Source: WJJR01 sp964440935 (GTDB taxonomy: Bacteria > Zixibacteria > MSB-5A5 > WJJR01). Taken from it: a stretch of DNA of 31,282 nucleotides. Below, piece after piece: positions 1-6,585 of the stretch (positions are counted from its first letter, which is position 1; every line of letters begins with the position of its first letter). The notes beneath the pieces were generated by a model that was not told where the DNA came from, made no database searches, and worked only from the letters and a program-made list of their open reading frames with translations. Location: assembly GCA_964440935.1 (NCBI GenBank), contig CAYTTY010000044.1, positions 1-31,282 of the forward strand, read 5' to 3'. Position numbers and translations under genes: made by a program.

Positions 1-1600
1 CGCGGTCGAACTTGCCCATGTAGAGACGGTACCCTTCGAAGTCCCTTCGGCCCGACAGGTCATCAACGTCAAGTTCGGATGCGGCACCGCGCCACCTCAG
101 TATGGCCCTGGCCGGTTTCGTGGTTAGTGCAAAGGCGCTCGGGGCGGGAGACGAGTACGGTCCACGAAAATCGGGGATCCCATCGCCTTTGTAAAACACC
201 GAATCGCACCGGCCGCCCGTACAGTTTACCAGATAGGCTTCGCCTCGGTACCCGTCACCGTCAGTGTCGTATCCAGGTGAATCGAACACCCAGTCGGCCC
301 AGCGAGCGTTGGTGATCAAATCATCAAAATCAAGATTACCGACAAATTCGTCGGGATCCGAGTGAGAGAAGTTGTCTGCGTAATTGTGCGGGTCGCGGTG
401 AAAATCGGCGCCGACGACAAAGGCGACGGTCAGAGGGATTGAATCGCCTGGAGCGATCTCTTTAATCCCACTTGCAGACATCATGTATCCACCTTCCATG
501 CCATTTGCAATGTCTACTGCCCATCCCGGGTTGTTTGGGGGTGGTGCCCAGCCCGACGCGGTCCGATCCAATGCCGTATAGACTTGATCGTAGTCAATCT
601 CTCGATTTCCCATTAAATAGTACGTCGCTCGGTCGCCTTGGGGGTATCCGAGCGAACCGTAATATCCCTGGGCGGCTCGTCGCAATCGAGGACCCCATGT
701 AGCCCCGCTGAAATCATATCCACAGCTGGGACGGCAAGCCCACCAATTGAACGAAAAATCACTCATATGAGGTGCACGAAGTAGCCGGACACCTAAAACC
801 GCTGTGAGGCTCGTGCGCCCGAATTCCCAAATGGAATACGGATCACCATCATTGTCGGCAGACCAGACTATTGCCACGCTGTCGGTGGCACCTGGAACGA
901 TCCCCGGTACGATTTTCAAAAATCCAAATTGCTCATCATCCCATTCGCCCTGCCACTCAGATCCAAATATCGGCCATCCGGGGGAGTACATGGTCGTAGG
1001 GCCGACCGCAATGCCCAATCGAGGTTCACTGATAGCCCGGTGAGAAATGTTCACGAACCAAGCGTCCACGATCACGAACCGCTTGGCAAATTTGCTTGCC
1101 CAACAATAGGTTGTTATATGAACCTCAATGCCTGTAGCCTTATGGGGTCGAAGATCAATCGGATCGATCCTCGCCCGAAATCTCTCGGAGGTATCAGTCA
1201 TGCACACATAGAACTGCTCGTCCGCGCGCGCAGATTCATCGAAATCCGGATCACCGTATCTGGCTGAACTACGACCAATTGGCGTGAAAGACAGGAACTC
1301 TGATCCCTCCGATACAAGTGTGTCGGTACCCCGAACGCAGCCGAAGACGACATTCGACCATCCCAAATATTGTAGTTCCGCGCCTCGTGGAAAATCACAG
1401 TATTTGAATTCTCCTTGAGTCGTTACGACGAAACCAACGTCGTTCGTCCTATGTGTGCGCTCTTCCCAAATGGGAACATTGGTTCCACTTTGTGTCTCGC
1501 CACGACTCTCGAGTGGCGATAGCCACATCACAACACCATATAATAATATCAAATGCGCGGTGGACGCGTAATATTGATAGTTGACCAGTGTACGAATCAT
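1..1600 (-). CDS. Large exported protein, partial (C-terminus beyond left edge)
   Basis: An uninterrupted minus-strand frame of about 533 codons runs from an ATG at 1600 to the window edge without a stop. An in-frame TGA about 12 codons upstream of the ATG fixes the 5' end closely. The N-terminus looks like a signal peptide with hydrophobic core HLILLYGVVMWL followed by SPLESRG. Visible motifs include ELQYLGWSNVVFG, FSFNWWACRPSCGYDFSG, DIANGMEGGYMM, RWADWVFDSPGYDTDGDG, GDGIPDFRGP and, at the edge, GRRDFEGYRLYMGKFDR. From memory this matches a family of large secreted proteins common in Zixibacteria and related FCB lineages, whose missing C-terminus usually carries beta-sandwich and FlgD-Ig-type domains. 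Its biochemical role is unknown. It is the last visible gene of the operon below the Cys-rich peptide gene (gap 58 bases). There is no clear ribosome site, so it may depend on upstream translation. The frame is very likely real; the function is not known. Confidence 0.8.
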   Translation of the reverse strand, partial: MIRTLVNYQYYASTAHLILLYGVVMWLSPLESRGETQSGTNVPIWEERTHRTNDVGFVVTTQGEFKYCDFPRGAELQYLGWSNVVFGCVRGTDTLVSEGSEFLSFTPIGRSSARYGDPDFDESARADEQFYVCMTDTSERFRARIDPIDLRPHKATGIEVHITTYCWASKFAKRFVIVDAWFVNISHRAISEPRLGIAVGPTTMYSPGWPIFGSEWQGEWDDEQFGFLKIVPGIVPGATDSVAIVWSADNDGDPYSIWEFGRTSLTAVLGVRLLRAPHMSDFSFNWWACRPSCGYDFSGATWGPRLRRAAQGYYGSLGYPQGDRATYYLMGNREIDYDQVYTALDRTASGWAPPPNNPGWAVDIANGMEGGYMMSASGIKEIAPGDSIPLTVAFVVGADFHRDPHNYADNFSHSDPDEFVGNLDFDDLITNARWADWVFDSPGYDTDGDGYRGEAYLVNCTGGRCDSVFYKGDGIPDFRGPYSSPAPSAFALTTKPARAILRWRGAASELDVDDLSGRRDFEGYRLYMGKFDR

Positions 1601-1658
1601 ACTGTATAAGTTGCGCCCCGCGAGGGATGGACGTCAAGTCAATCGGTACAACATAATG

Positions 1659-1910
1659 CTAATAGGGTCTGCAGCACTGTATGCAATCCAAATCCATCAG
1701 ACAATCAGCTCCGAAGGCCGTTCCACAGCATTTGTACCCACCGTCGCATGAGTGAATGGTGCAATTGCCCTCACAGTTAGGTTCGTTGCCGCTGGAATCT
1801 GAGCAGCCTGGGCCGGCCCAGGCGAGTTCAGTAGTCACAAATCCGAATGAAAATGCAAAAACAATGACGAAGAGGGCAATTAAGCCACTCAGAAAGGTCT
1901 TTTTGTCCAT
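1659..1910 (-). CDS. Small exported cysteine-rich protein (83 aa, 10 Cys)
   Basis: A very strong ribosome site, AAAGGAGGATGTCG, directly precedes the ATG, so this short gene is credible. Residues 1-32 form a classic signal peptide (MDKKTF, a long hydrophobic core, then an LAWAG cleavage region). The mature part of about 51 residues has ten cysteines at about 36, 46, 50, 55, 61, 62, 70, 76, 79 and 80, including two CC pairs, with little hydrophobic residue between them. That points to a disulfide-knotted or metal-binding mini-protein outside the cytoplasm. It lies 85 bases downstream of a gene for a membrane-anchored thioredoxin-like protein, a plausible partner for disulfide formation or reduction. 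I recognise no named family. The setting recalls Bacteroidetes loci that pair short exported NVEALT-type peptides with redoxin and beta-propeller proteins, but no NVEALT motif is present. A structural peptide, a bacteriocin-like toxin or a metal carrier are all possible. Confidence 0.8.
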   Translation of the reverse strand: MDKKTFLSGLIALFVIVFAFSFGFVTTELAWAGPGCSDSSGNEPNCEGNCTIHSCDGGYKCCGTAFGADCLMDLDCIQCCRPY

Positions 1911-1995
1911 GACGACATCCTCCTTTGTCTTGATTGCATCGCGACAACTTTAATACATCCGAGTGACGGCCATTATTCCCTCGCGGGGCCGCAGA

Positions 1996-2571
1996 TTAGT
2001 TAAGTATTCGCAAAAGCTCGTTACGGGTGTTTGGAATGCGTCCGTAATCCAACACGCGACCTGCTTCGTCAAGCCGAAAGTATATGCGGTTTCCGAGTAT
2101 TCCTGCCGGTGCTCCGTGATCCGCACGTAATGACCGTTGCATATCCCAGTAGATCGGGAGGTCTACTCCTTTGTTCTGCAATGGGTTGAGTAGGAAGCCC
2201 GGCGGGTCGTCCACGACCAATATCACCCGTGGCCGCCGCTCGTAGGTGCGAAGCAGTTGCCAGAGCGTATCGACCGCCACATGACAGGTGCCACACTCTC
2301 GGGAACCCAGAAAGAAGATGAAATCTATTGGATACAAATCCTCGACGTAATGGCTCGTTACGCCATCGGGTTCCCATAACACAAAACTGGGAGGAAATGG
2401 GTCGCCAATTTCGATGCCTTGAAGGTGCTCGTCTATGAAGTTGAATTGCTCGGCGAGAACTCCGGAGATGACATGGTGGTGTCCGCACCATCGTCCCGCC
2501 GAGATGGCTACAACAGCCGTGAGCACCACGGCGGCCACGTAGAGCAAGATTCTCAGCAGCCGTTTCGTCAT
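1996..2571 (-). CDS. Membrane-anchored thioredoxin-like (TlpA/redoxin-type) protein
   Basis: A 191-residue protein with one N-terminal membrane anchor (about residues 5-25, after MTKRLLR) and a periplasmic domain. GDPFPPSFVLWEPDG (about 56-70) resembles the start of TlpA/AhpC-type redoxins. IDFIFFLGSRECGTCH (about 82-97) gives the central strand and a CxxC active site, CGTC at 93-96. APAG (about 154-157) sits where the cis-proline loop is expected. This predicts a thiol-disulfide oxidoreductase of the periplasm; CGTC is not the usual WCxxC, so its redox bias is unclear. The start at 2571 is preferred over a GTG at 2655 because GGGGGAGGTGGTGTC lies just upstream and the anchor then begins at once. 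It heads the operon with the Cys-rich mini-protein and the large exported protein, which suggests that it acts on their cysteines. Confidence 0.82.
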   Translation of the reverse strand: MTKRLLRILLYVAAVVLTAVVAISAGRWCGHHHVISGVLAEQFNFIDEHLQGIEIGDPFPPSFVLWEPDGVTSHYVEDLYPIDFIFFLGSRECGTCHVAVDTLWQLLRTYERRPRVILVVDDPPGFLLNPLQNKGVDLPIYWDMQRSLRADHGAPAGILGNRIYFRLDEAGRVLDYGRIPNTRNELLRILN

Positions 2572-2651
2572 GACACCACCTCCCCCTTTGCTGGCCGATC
2601 CCCAGCCACGCCTTGCGGGCGTCTCAGCCTTGGTGGCCGATTCGGCTCGAC

Positions 2652-2816
2652 TCACGGTAAACGAGGCTGCAATGCAACATACCGCATCCTCTGCGACGGA
2701 TCGTCCGGAGGAGAGACCCGCTCTGGCTGTGATGTACCGTCGGTGGCCGGAGCCGGGTTGAATCGATGTGAAAGAGTCAGCGTGACCAGACCGCCGGGAT
2801 TATCCACAGCGACCAT
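2652..2816 (-). CDS. Possible leaderless 54-aa ORF ahead of the thioredoxin-like gene
   Basis: An ATG at 2816 lies only 11 bases after the -10 hexamer TATACT, the spacing typical of leaderless mRNAs, and opens a 54-codon frame (MVAVDNPGGLVTLTLSHRF...). Its TGA overlaps a GTG at 2655 that is in frame with the thioredoxin-like protein (GTGA), so translation could in principle be coupled. The sequence is Pro/Arg-rich, with no signal peptide, no known motif and no ribosome site. It may simply be a 5' leader of about 250 bases. Low confidence. Confidence 0.2.
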   Translation of the reverse strand: MVAVDNPGGLVTLTLSHRFNPAPATDGTSQPERVSPPDDPSQRMRYVALQPRLP

Positions 2817-2827
2817 CAGACAGTAAT

Positions 2828-2858
2828 AGTATAGCAGAGGGGGGGGGGCAGTTGTCAA
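2828..2858 (-). promoter_or_regulatory. Sigma70-type promoter with a ten-C tract in its spacer
   Basis: On the minus strand a perfect -35 TTGACA (2858-2853) and a near-perfect -10 TATACT (2833-2828) are separated by 19 bases, of which ten are a C homopolymer (G run on the plus strand at 2839-2848). It points at the thioredoxin-like/Cys-rich peptide operon. The optimal spacer is 17, so slippage that shortens the tract by two should strengthen the promoter. Confidence 0.6.
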
Positions 2859-2977
2859 GCGGAATGTAACTGGGAGTAAATGTGTTGAGTATAATGCGGC
2901 ATGGATGGATAAGGCATTTAACGTCAAGTATTTATAGGTCCAATCTCTTTCGGCTGCTCCATCAGACACTCAACGGC

Positions 2978-3000
2978 AAGGGTGGTCCCTACCCACCCTT
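2978..3000 (-). terminator. Weak hairpin downstream of the FHA gene
   Basis: An 8-bp perfect stem AAGGGTGG/CCACCCTT with a 7-base loop lies 34 bases after the FHA stop codon. No T-run follows on the minus strand, so it may only protect the transcript end. Confidence 0.35.
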
Positions 3001-3034
3001 ACCCAGTACCGTAATACGGTCGGCTGAGCCCACC

Positions 3035-3502
3035 CTATTTCGGCAATTCCACCCGGCATTCGAATTCGGTGCCCAGGCGAATCACGTCACCGTCTTTACA
3101 GTCGGTCTTCTCGATGCGTTCGCCATTTACGAACGTGCCATAAAGCGAATTGGCATCGGCAATGGATAACGTCGACTTGGCATATGTCAAACGCGCGTGA
3201 TGTTTGCTGACTTTGTCATCGTTGACGACAATGTCGTTGTCCTTTTCGGTGCCGATGGTGGCGTAGGCGGATGTCAGTGGGAATTCAGTTCCGGTGTGTG
3301 TACCGGCGGTGATAATCAAGCGGATCGGAACGTCAAGTTCACCACCGGCGCGATAGGCGATGATACCAATGATCACCACAGCCACAACTACCACACCGAT
3401 GATGATCCACAGCCACGGTATCCCGCCGCCGTCAGTAGCAGCAGCGGCTTCATTGGCCAGCAATGGCAACATGAGAGCAAGCAATGCAGCAAATTGGGTC
3501 AT
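3035..3502 (-). CDS. Single-pass membrane protein with cytoplasmic FHA domain
   Basis: A 155-residue protein. Residues 1-22 look like a cleavable signal sequence ending in ANEAAAA. A transmembrane helix follows at about 30-50 (WLWIIIGVVVVAVVIIGIIA), then YRAGG, whose arginine suits the cytoplasmic side. From about 60 to the end is one FHA fold: ATIGTEKDNDIVV, the core DDKVSKHHARL (Ser99 and His101 of the phosphopeptide site), then SLYGTFVNG. The usual Arg after IG is Thr, and the SxNGT Asn is Tyr, so phosphothreonine binding may be altered. FHA domains read Ser/Thr-kinase phosphorylation; no kinase is encoded nearby. It lies downstream of the DUF4412-like gene and is separated from it by a strong terminator, so it is probably expressed independently or by read-through. 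Confidence 0.88.
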   Translation of the reverse strand: MTQFAALLALMLPLLANEAAAATDGGGIPWLWIIIGVVVVAVVIIGIIAYRAGGELDVPIRLIITAGTHTGTEFPLTSAYATIGTEKDNDIVVNDDKVSKHHARLTYAKSTLSIADANSLYGTFVNGERIEKTDCKDGDVIRLGTEFECRVELPK

Positions 3503-3531
3503 GGTCTTCTAAAAGCGATATGTAGGAAAAT

Positions 3532-3560
3532 GGAGCGCGGCCGTTGATCCGCCGCGCTCC
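3532..3560 (-). terminator. Rho-independent terminator after the DUF4412-like gene
   Basis: On the minus strand a 10-bp perfect GC-rich stem GGAGCGCGGC/GCCGCGCTCC with a 9-base loop is followed by ATTTTCC. It starts 12 bases after the stop codon of the gene at 3573-4601. Confidence 0.75.
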
Positions 3561-3572
3561 GATGACTACCCG

Positions 3573-4601
3573 TTACTCCATTGTCTCGGAATCGTACTTG
3601 TCCGGACAACTGAACTTGTCGGTCTTGACATCGCCGGTCGAGATATCGTCGACTTCAGTGCGCAGCGTCATGAAGTACTGTTTGTCGTCGCTGCCGCCCT
3701 CGTCTTTTTTCTCTTCATCGTCACCGCCGCCGCCAAACAGGCCTTTCAGCATCTTGGTCGCCTTCTCGGCCCCCTCCATGCCTTCGCTCGACGCGGTCAA
3801 CTGGTCGAACTGTCCGCCGGACCCGCGGATCTTCATGATGGTGCGCATGGGAAAACCTTTCAGATCGGCGGTGTGCTTGCTCAGTTCCTCACTGTCGACA
3901 CCATACATTGCCAGCATACCGGTCATGGAGCCGCCCATCGACACCGACGCATCGAGACCCATCTGCTCGATCATCTTCTGATTGAATGCTTCGAATTCTT
4001 CGTAGCCGGGGACGTCCTTGGCGATCCAGAGATCCATGTCGGCGTAGAAGTCAAACTCCTCGCCCGACTCGTTGTCTTTGCCTTTCACATGCATGTTGAC
4101 CAGGTACTGCTCACTTTCGTAGCCGGCGATCTTTTCAGTCTCACCGGTTTTCTCGATCGTCACCTCCGGCGGCTCCATTGTTACCTGCGAGGTATCGAAT
4201 TGCTGCTCCTCGGGCATTTTGTCGCTGCTGGCCATGCCGGGGAATCCGCCGGCCATTGCGTCCGCCTGATCGAGACTCATCTGTGTGCACCGCTCGCTCA
4301 TGTGATCGACATTGAGCATCGTGCCATTGGCCAGATCGACCACCGACGTCGTTCTGATCGGTTTACCACCGCCCATCATCTTCATGATCGAGTTGGTCAT
4401 CTTCGCTTCGGTCTCATCGCACTTCTGGTCGCCCTTGATGTAGGTGACCGTGTTGATCTCCATGTCCAAAAAGCCCATTAAACCCGACGTTTTCGCGGTT
4501 TGCTTGACCATCAGATCAGCCGACGCCACTGTCGCCATCAGGCAGACGGCGGCCACCGCCATCAGCGTTCGAATTGCTACTTGCCCGATTCTTCGGGACA
4601 T
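3573..4601 (-). CDS. Exported DUF4412-like protein
   Basis: A 342-residue protein with a signal peptide (MSRRIGQVAIRTLMAVAAVC, then LMATVASA before DLMVKQ). The start at 4601 is chosen because AAGGAGGTTTGGT precedes it directly; an upstream in-frame ATG at 4658 has no such site. The mature N-terminus (LMVKQTAKTSGLMGF, TVTYIKGDQKCDE) and the pattern of repeated strands resemble DUF4412-type periplasmic proteins, a fold related to outer-membrane lipoprotein carriers. EKIAGYESEQYLVNMHVKGK fits this too. A glycine- and acid-rich linker, GLFGGGGDDEEKKDEGGSDD, lies near residues 295-315. No catalytic motif is visible. It is probably a soluble periplasmic protein of unknown role, transcribed alone and closed by its own terminator. 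Confidence 0.82.
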   Translation of the reverse strand: MSRRIGQVAIRTLMAVAAVCLMATVASADLMVKQTAKTSGLMGFLDMEINTVTYIKGDQKCDETEAKMTNSIMKMMGGGKPIRTTSVVDLANGTMLNVDHMSERCTQMSLDQADAMAGGFPGMASSDKMPEEQQFDTSQVTMEPPEVTIEKTGETEKIAGYESEQYLVNMHVKGKDNESGEEFDFYADMDLWIAKDVPGYEEFEAFNQKMIEQMGLDASVSMGGSMTGMLAMYGVDSEELSKHTADLKGFPMRTIMKIRGSGGQFDQLTASSEGMEGAEKATKMLKGLFGGGGDDEEKKDEGGSDDKQYFMTLRTEVDDISTGDVKTDKFSCPDKYDSETME

Positions 4602-5069
4602 ACCAAACCTCCTTGTGATGTACACGAAATCACTCTTGTCTGCTGATGCTTTTAACAAACGCCCCGCCGCCGTGGACGACGAGGCTCATACAGACCGGTA
4701 ATGTGGTCTAAATTCGCCCTGAAGGCAACCGGTTTTGGGGAGGTCCGTGCTGTACTGGGCGCACACATCGATAACAGCGCCGTAGGCGCGACACAGAGCA
4801 ACAGCCAAGCTCGCCAAAGTGTCGCCCCTACAGGGCTCAATGTCGATGGGAGTCCTGAATCACCGGCCTCACGCCCGGTGCTACGTTGTGTCGCCGCCAC
4901 GCGGCTTTCTCCCTGCTTCCTCGCTGGGTTGTGCGATGTGTGGGGCGAAGCGAGTGTCGGAAACACTTTGCGATTCAAAAAACCGTAGCGTGGCCATCCC
5001 GCTTGCCGTAAACAAGATCGAACGGGCCGTGTCGTACGAGCGTCGCACCGGTGCTGGGCTGCCCACATA
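4602..5069. repeat. Intergenic region with palindromic repeat
   Basis: No convincing gene. Imperfect inverted arms GCGCCGTAGGCGCGACAC (4777-4794) and GTGTCGCCCCTACAGGGC (4819-4836) match at about 15 of 18 positions. A smaller hairpin, CACCGG/CCGGTG, lies at about 4860-4880. The GTAGGGGCG core recurs in the repeat at 14120-14192, which suggests an interspersed intergenic repeat family. A 147-codon minus-strand frame here is low-complexity Arg/Pro/Ala text without a ribosome site. Confidence 0.55.
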
Positions 5070-5101
5070 AAAACCCCGGGTGACCAAGCGGCCACCCGGG
5101 G
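5070..5101 (-). terminator. Rho-independent terminator of the giant surface-protein operon
   Basis: On the minus strand a 9-bp perfect stem CCCCGGGTG/CACCCGGGG with a 10-base loop is followed by TTTTTATG. It lies 27 bases after the stop codon of the 444-residue surface protein, a textbook position and shape. Confidence 0.85.
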
Positions 5102-5128
5102 TGATACTTGAATAGCAATGTGAAGAGC

Positions 5129-6463
5129 TTACCGCATCAGCACCATCTTCCGCGTGAGCGCGTCACCGTCGCGCGAGAGACGATAGAAATACACGCCCGA
5201 CGGGACACTCTCGCCGCGGCTGTTGCGTGCATCCCACTCGACAATTGACTCACCGGCCTCACGATGCCCATTCACGAGCACCGCCACACTCTGACCGATG
5301 ATGTTGAACACTTCCAGACGCACATGTCCGGGAGAGGCCAGGTGGAATTTGATTTGTGTTTCCGGGTTGAATGGATTCGGAAAATTCTGTGCCAGCGAAA
5401 ACGAATTCGGCACGGTTGCACCGTAACCGTCGTCATCGTTGACATCAGTCGGGTTGACATCGATCTGGGTCTTCGCGCCGCTGTTGGCAGGAGCGTACGT
5501 TTCCGCGACCGCATGGACAACGGCAGTCGCGAAGCCACCCGTGGCATTCAACGGAATGTCGACGAAGACTTCGACGATTTCCGATTCGCCCGGATTCAGC
5601 GGTCCGATGAGCGCCTTCGGAAGCGTGAACGACCAATTCTCATCGATCTCCACACTCACGTCAAAACTCTCCGTGATGTTACCGGTGTTTTCGACCAGAA
5701 ACTCAATGCGAACTGCATCGCCGGCCACACCGCCAATCACCGCCGGAGCCGTGACCGTCGCGCCAGGATAGTCCAGTATGCTGGTCAGTTCATATTGAGA
5801 ACTCAATCCTGTGGGCCAAACGGCGTCTGGTCCCGCAGAGAGTCCGTTGATCTTGAAGTCAAGGGCTTCGCCGTTATCACCGCCATCGTCGGGGTCGGTT
5901 GTTGGATCATTCGGAAAACCGTGCATCAGGTACTGACCCGGAGAATCTATGTCTTCTGACACTCCGACAACGACGCCACCCGGATCGTAAACCGAGATGA
6001 CATCGCCAGCTCGAATGAGGGCATTCAAGAATTCAGTTGATGTCCCCCACCAGTCGTTCGGTAGCAAGACAAGACCGGTCGGTTTTGGCGGAGCCAAGAC
6101 CAACTTCACCCGCGTATTCTCGGTTCCGTTCGGCAATCCTCGTACAACCGTCGGGTAGTATTGTACAACCGTCGTGTCGTCACCATTCGTCGTGACGTAA
6201 TCGGTTGCCCTCGTGCGCAGATCAAACTCACTGACACCTGGATCGGCCAACGAGAAGTCGCCCAAGACATCGCTCGTCGTCTGATCCAGCAGGTTTCCAT
6301 CCGGGTACGAATCCCAGACTTCGATCACAGAACCGTCCAGCGGAGAACCGTCCAGCGCCGTTACGTTTCCAGCCACTTGCCCCAGGGCTGGTGTCATTCC
6401 CAGTAGCAGAGCAATCCCCGTGAACACGGCCCCCCGCGTTAACCTCCAGATGGTATTGCGCAA
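5129..6463 (-). CDS. Exported surface protein with FlgD-Ig/Por-type C-terminal domain
   Basis: About 444 residues. A TTG start at 6463 is preferred: AAAGGGGTGATAACC upstream is nearly a full Shine-Dalgarno sequence, and it yields a clean signal peptide (RNTIWRLTRGAVFTGIALLL, then GMTPALGQ). A start at an ATG near 6565 with GAAGGACACG upstream would add a long extension encoded across a perfect hairpin, which is unlikely. Next comes a carboxypeptidase-regulatory/CnaB-like domain (about 30-100, VAGNVTALDGSPLDGSVIEV). Then a module shared with the giant protein upstream (about 130-230: AGDVISVYDPGGVVVG, GQYLMHGFPNDP), an Ig-like region, and the C-terminal sorting-type domain from about 355 (SLAQNFPNPFNPETQIKFHL, FNIIGQSV, VPSGVYFYRL). 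It is the second gene of the operon, 122 bases after the giant gene, and is followed by a strong terminator. Probably a structural or adhesive surface protein. Confidence 0.82.
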   Translation of the reverse strand: MRNTIWRLTRGAVFTGIALLLGMTPALGQVAGNVTALDGSPLDGSVIEVWDSYPDGNLLDQTTSDVLGDFSLADPGVSEFDLRTRATDYVTTNGDDTTVVQYYPTVVRGLPNGTENTRVKLVLAPPKPTGLVLLPNDWWGTSTEFLNALIRAGDVISVYDPGGVVVGVSEDIDSPGQYLMHGFPNDPTTDPDDGGDNGEALDFKINGLSAGPDAVWPTGLSSQYELTSILDYPGATVTAPAVIGGVAGDAVRIEFLVENTGNITESFDVSVEIDENWSFTLPKALIGPLNPGESEIVEVFVDIPLNATGGFATAVVHAVAETYAPANSGAKTQIDVNPTDVNDDDGYGATVPNSFSLAQNFPNPFNPETQIKFHLASPGHVRLEVFNIIGQSVAVLVNGHREAGESIVEWDARNSRGESVPSGVYFYRLSRDGDALTRKMVLMR

Positions 6464-6495
6464 GGTTATCACCCCTTTGGCATGATCCCGGGTAT

Positions 6496-6525
6496 CGCAC
6501 CCCGCCCGTTGCAGGGCGGGATGCG
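6496..6525 (-). other. Hairpin between the giant gene and the next gene
   Basis: CGCA-C-CCCGCCC, loop GTTGCA, GGGCGGG-A-TGCG forms an 11-bp stem with one mismatch. It sits in the 122-base gap below the giant gene, with no T-run on the minus strand. It may adjust transcript levels between the two genes, and it argues that this stretch is not coding. Confidence 0.5.
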
Positions 6526-6585
6526 AATCGCGTGAATCGAGATTGGTGGTCGTTGTTTTCATCATCGTGTCCTTCGACACACCAG

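Larger units (their letters stand above)
2572..3034. other. Intergenic region upstream of the Cys-rich operon
   Basis: This stretch holds the homopolymer promoter, the roughly 250-base leader that may carry a 54-codon frame, and a hairpin after the FHA gene. A single perfect DnaA-box-like TTATCCACA occurs at 2800-2808, with no companion boxes. I see no well-supported gene. Confidence 0.5.

Noticed and set aside
2800..2808. Perfect DnaA box TTATCCACA
   Set aside because: Single site without further boxes, AT-rich region, dnaA or dnaN; likely chance.
2839..2848. G-run as an assembly or sequencing error
   Set aside because: Not ruled out as a length error, but its exact position between -35 and -10 hexamers makes chance less likely; kept as a finding with a read-level check.
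4652..5095. 147-codon minus-strand frame in the repeat-bearing gap
   Set aside because: Arg/Pro/Ala-rich text with no ribosome site; it crosses inverted repeats and runs into the terminator.
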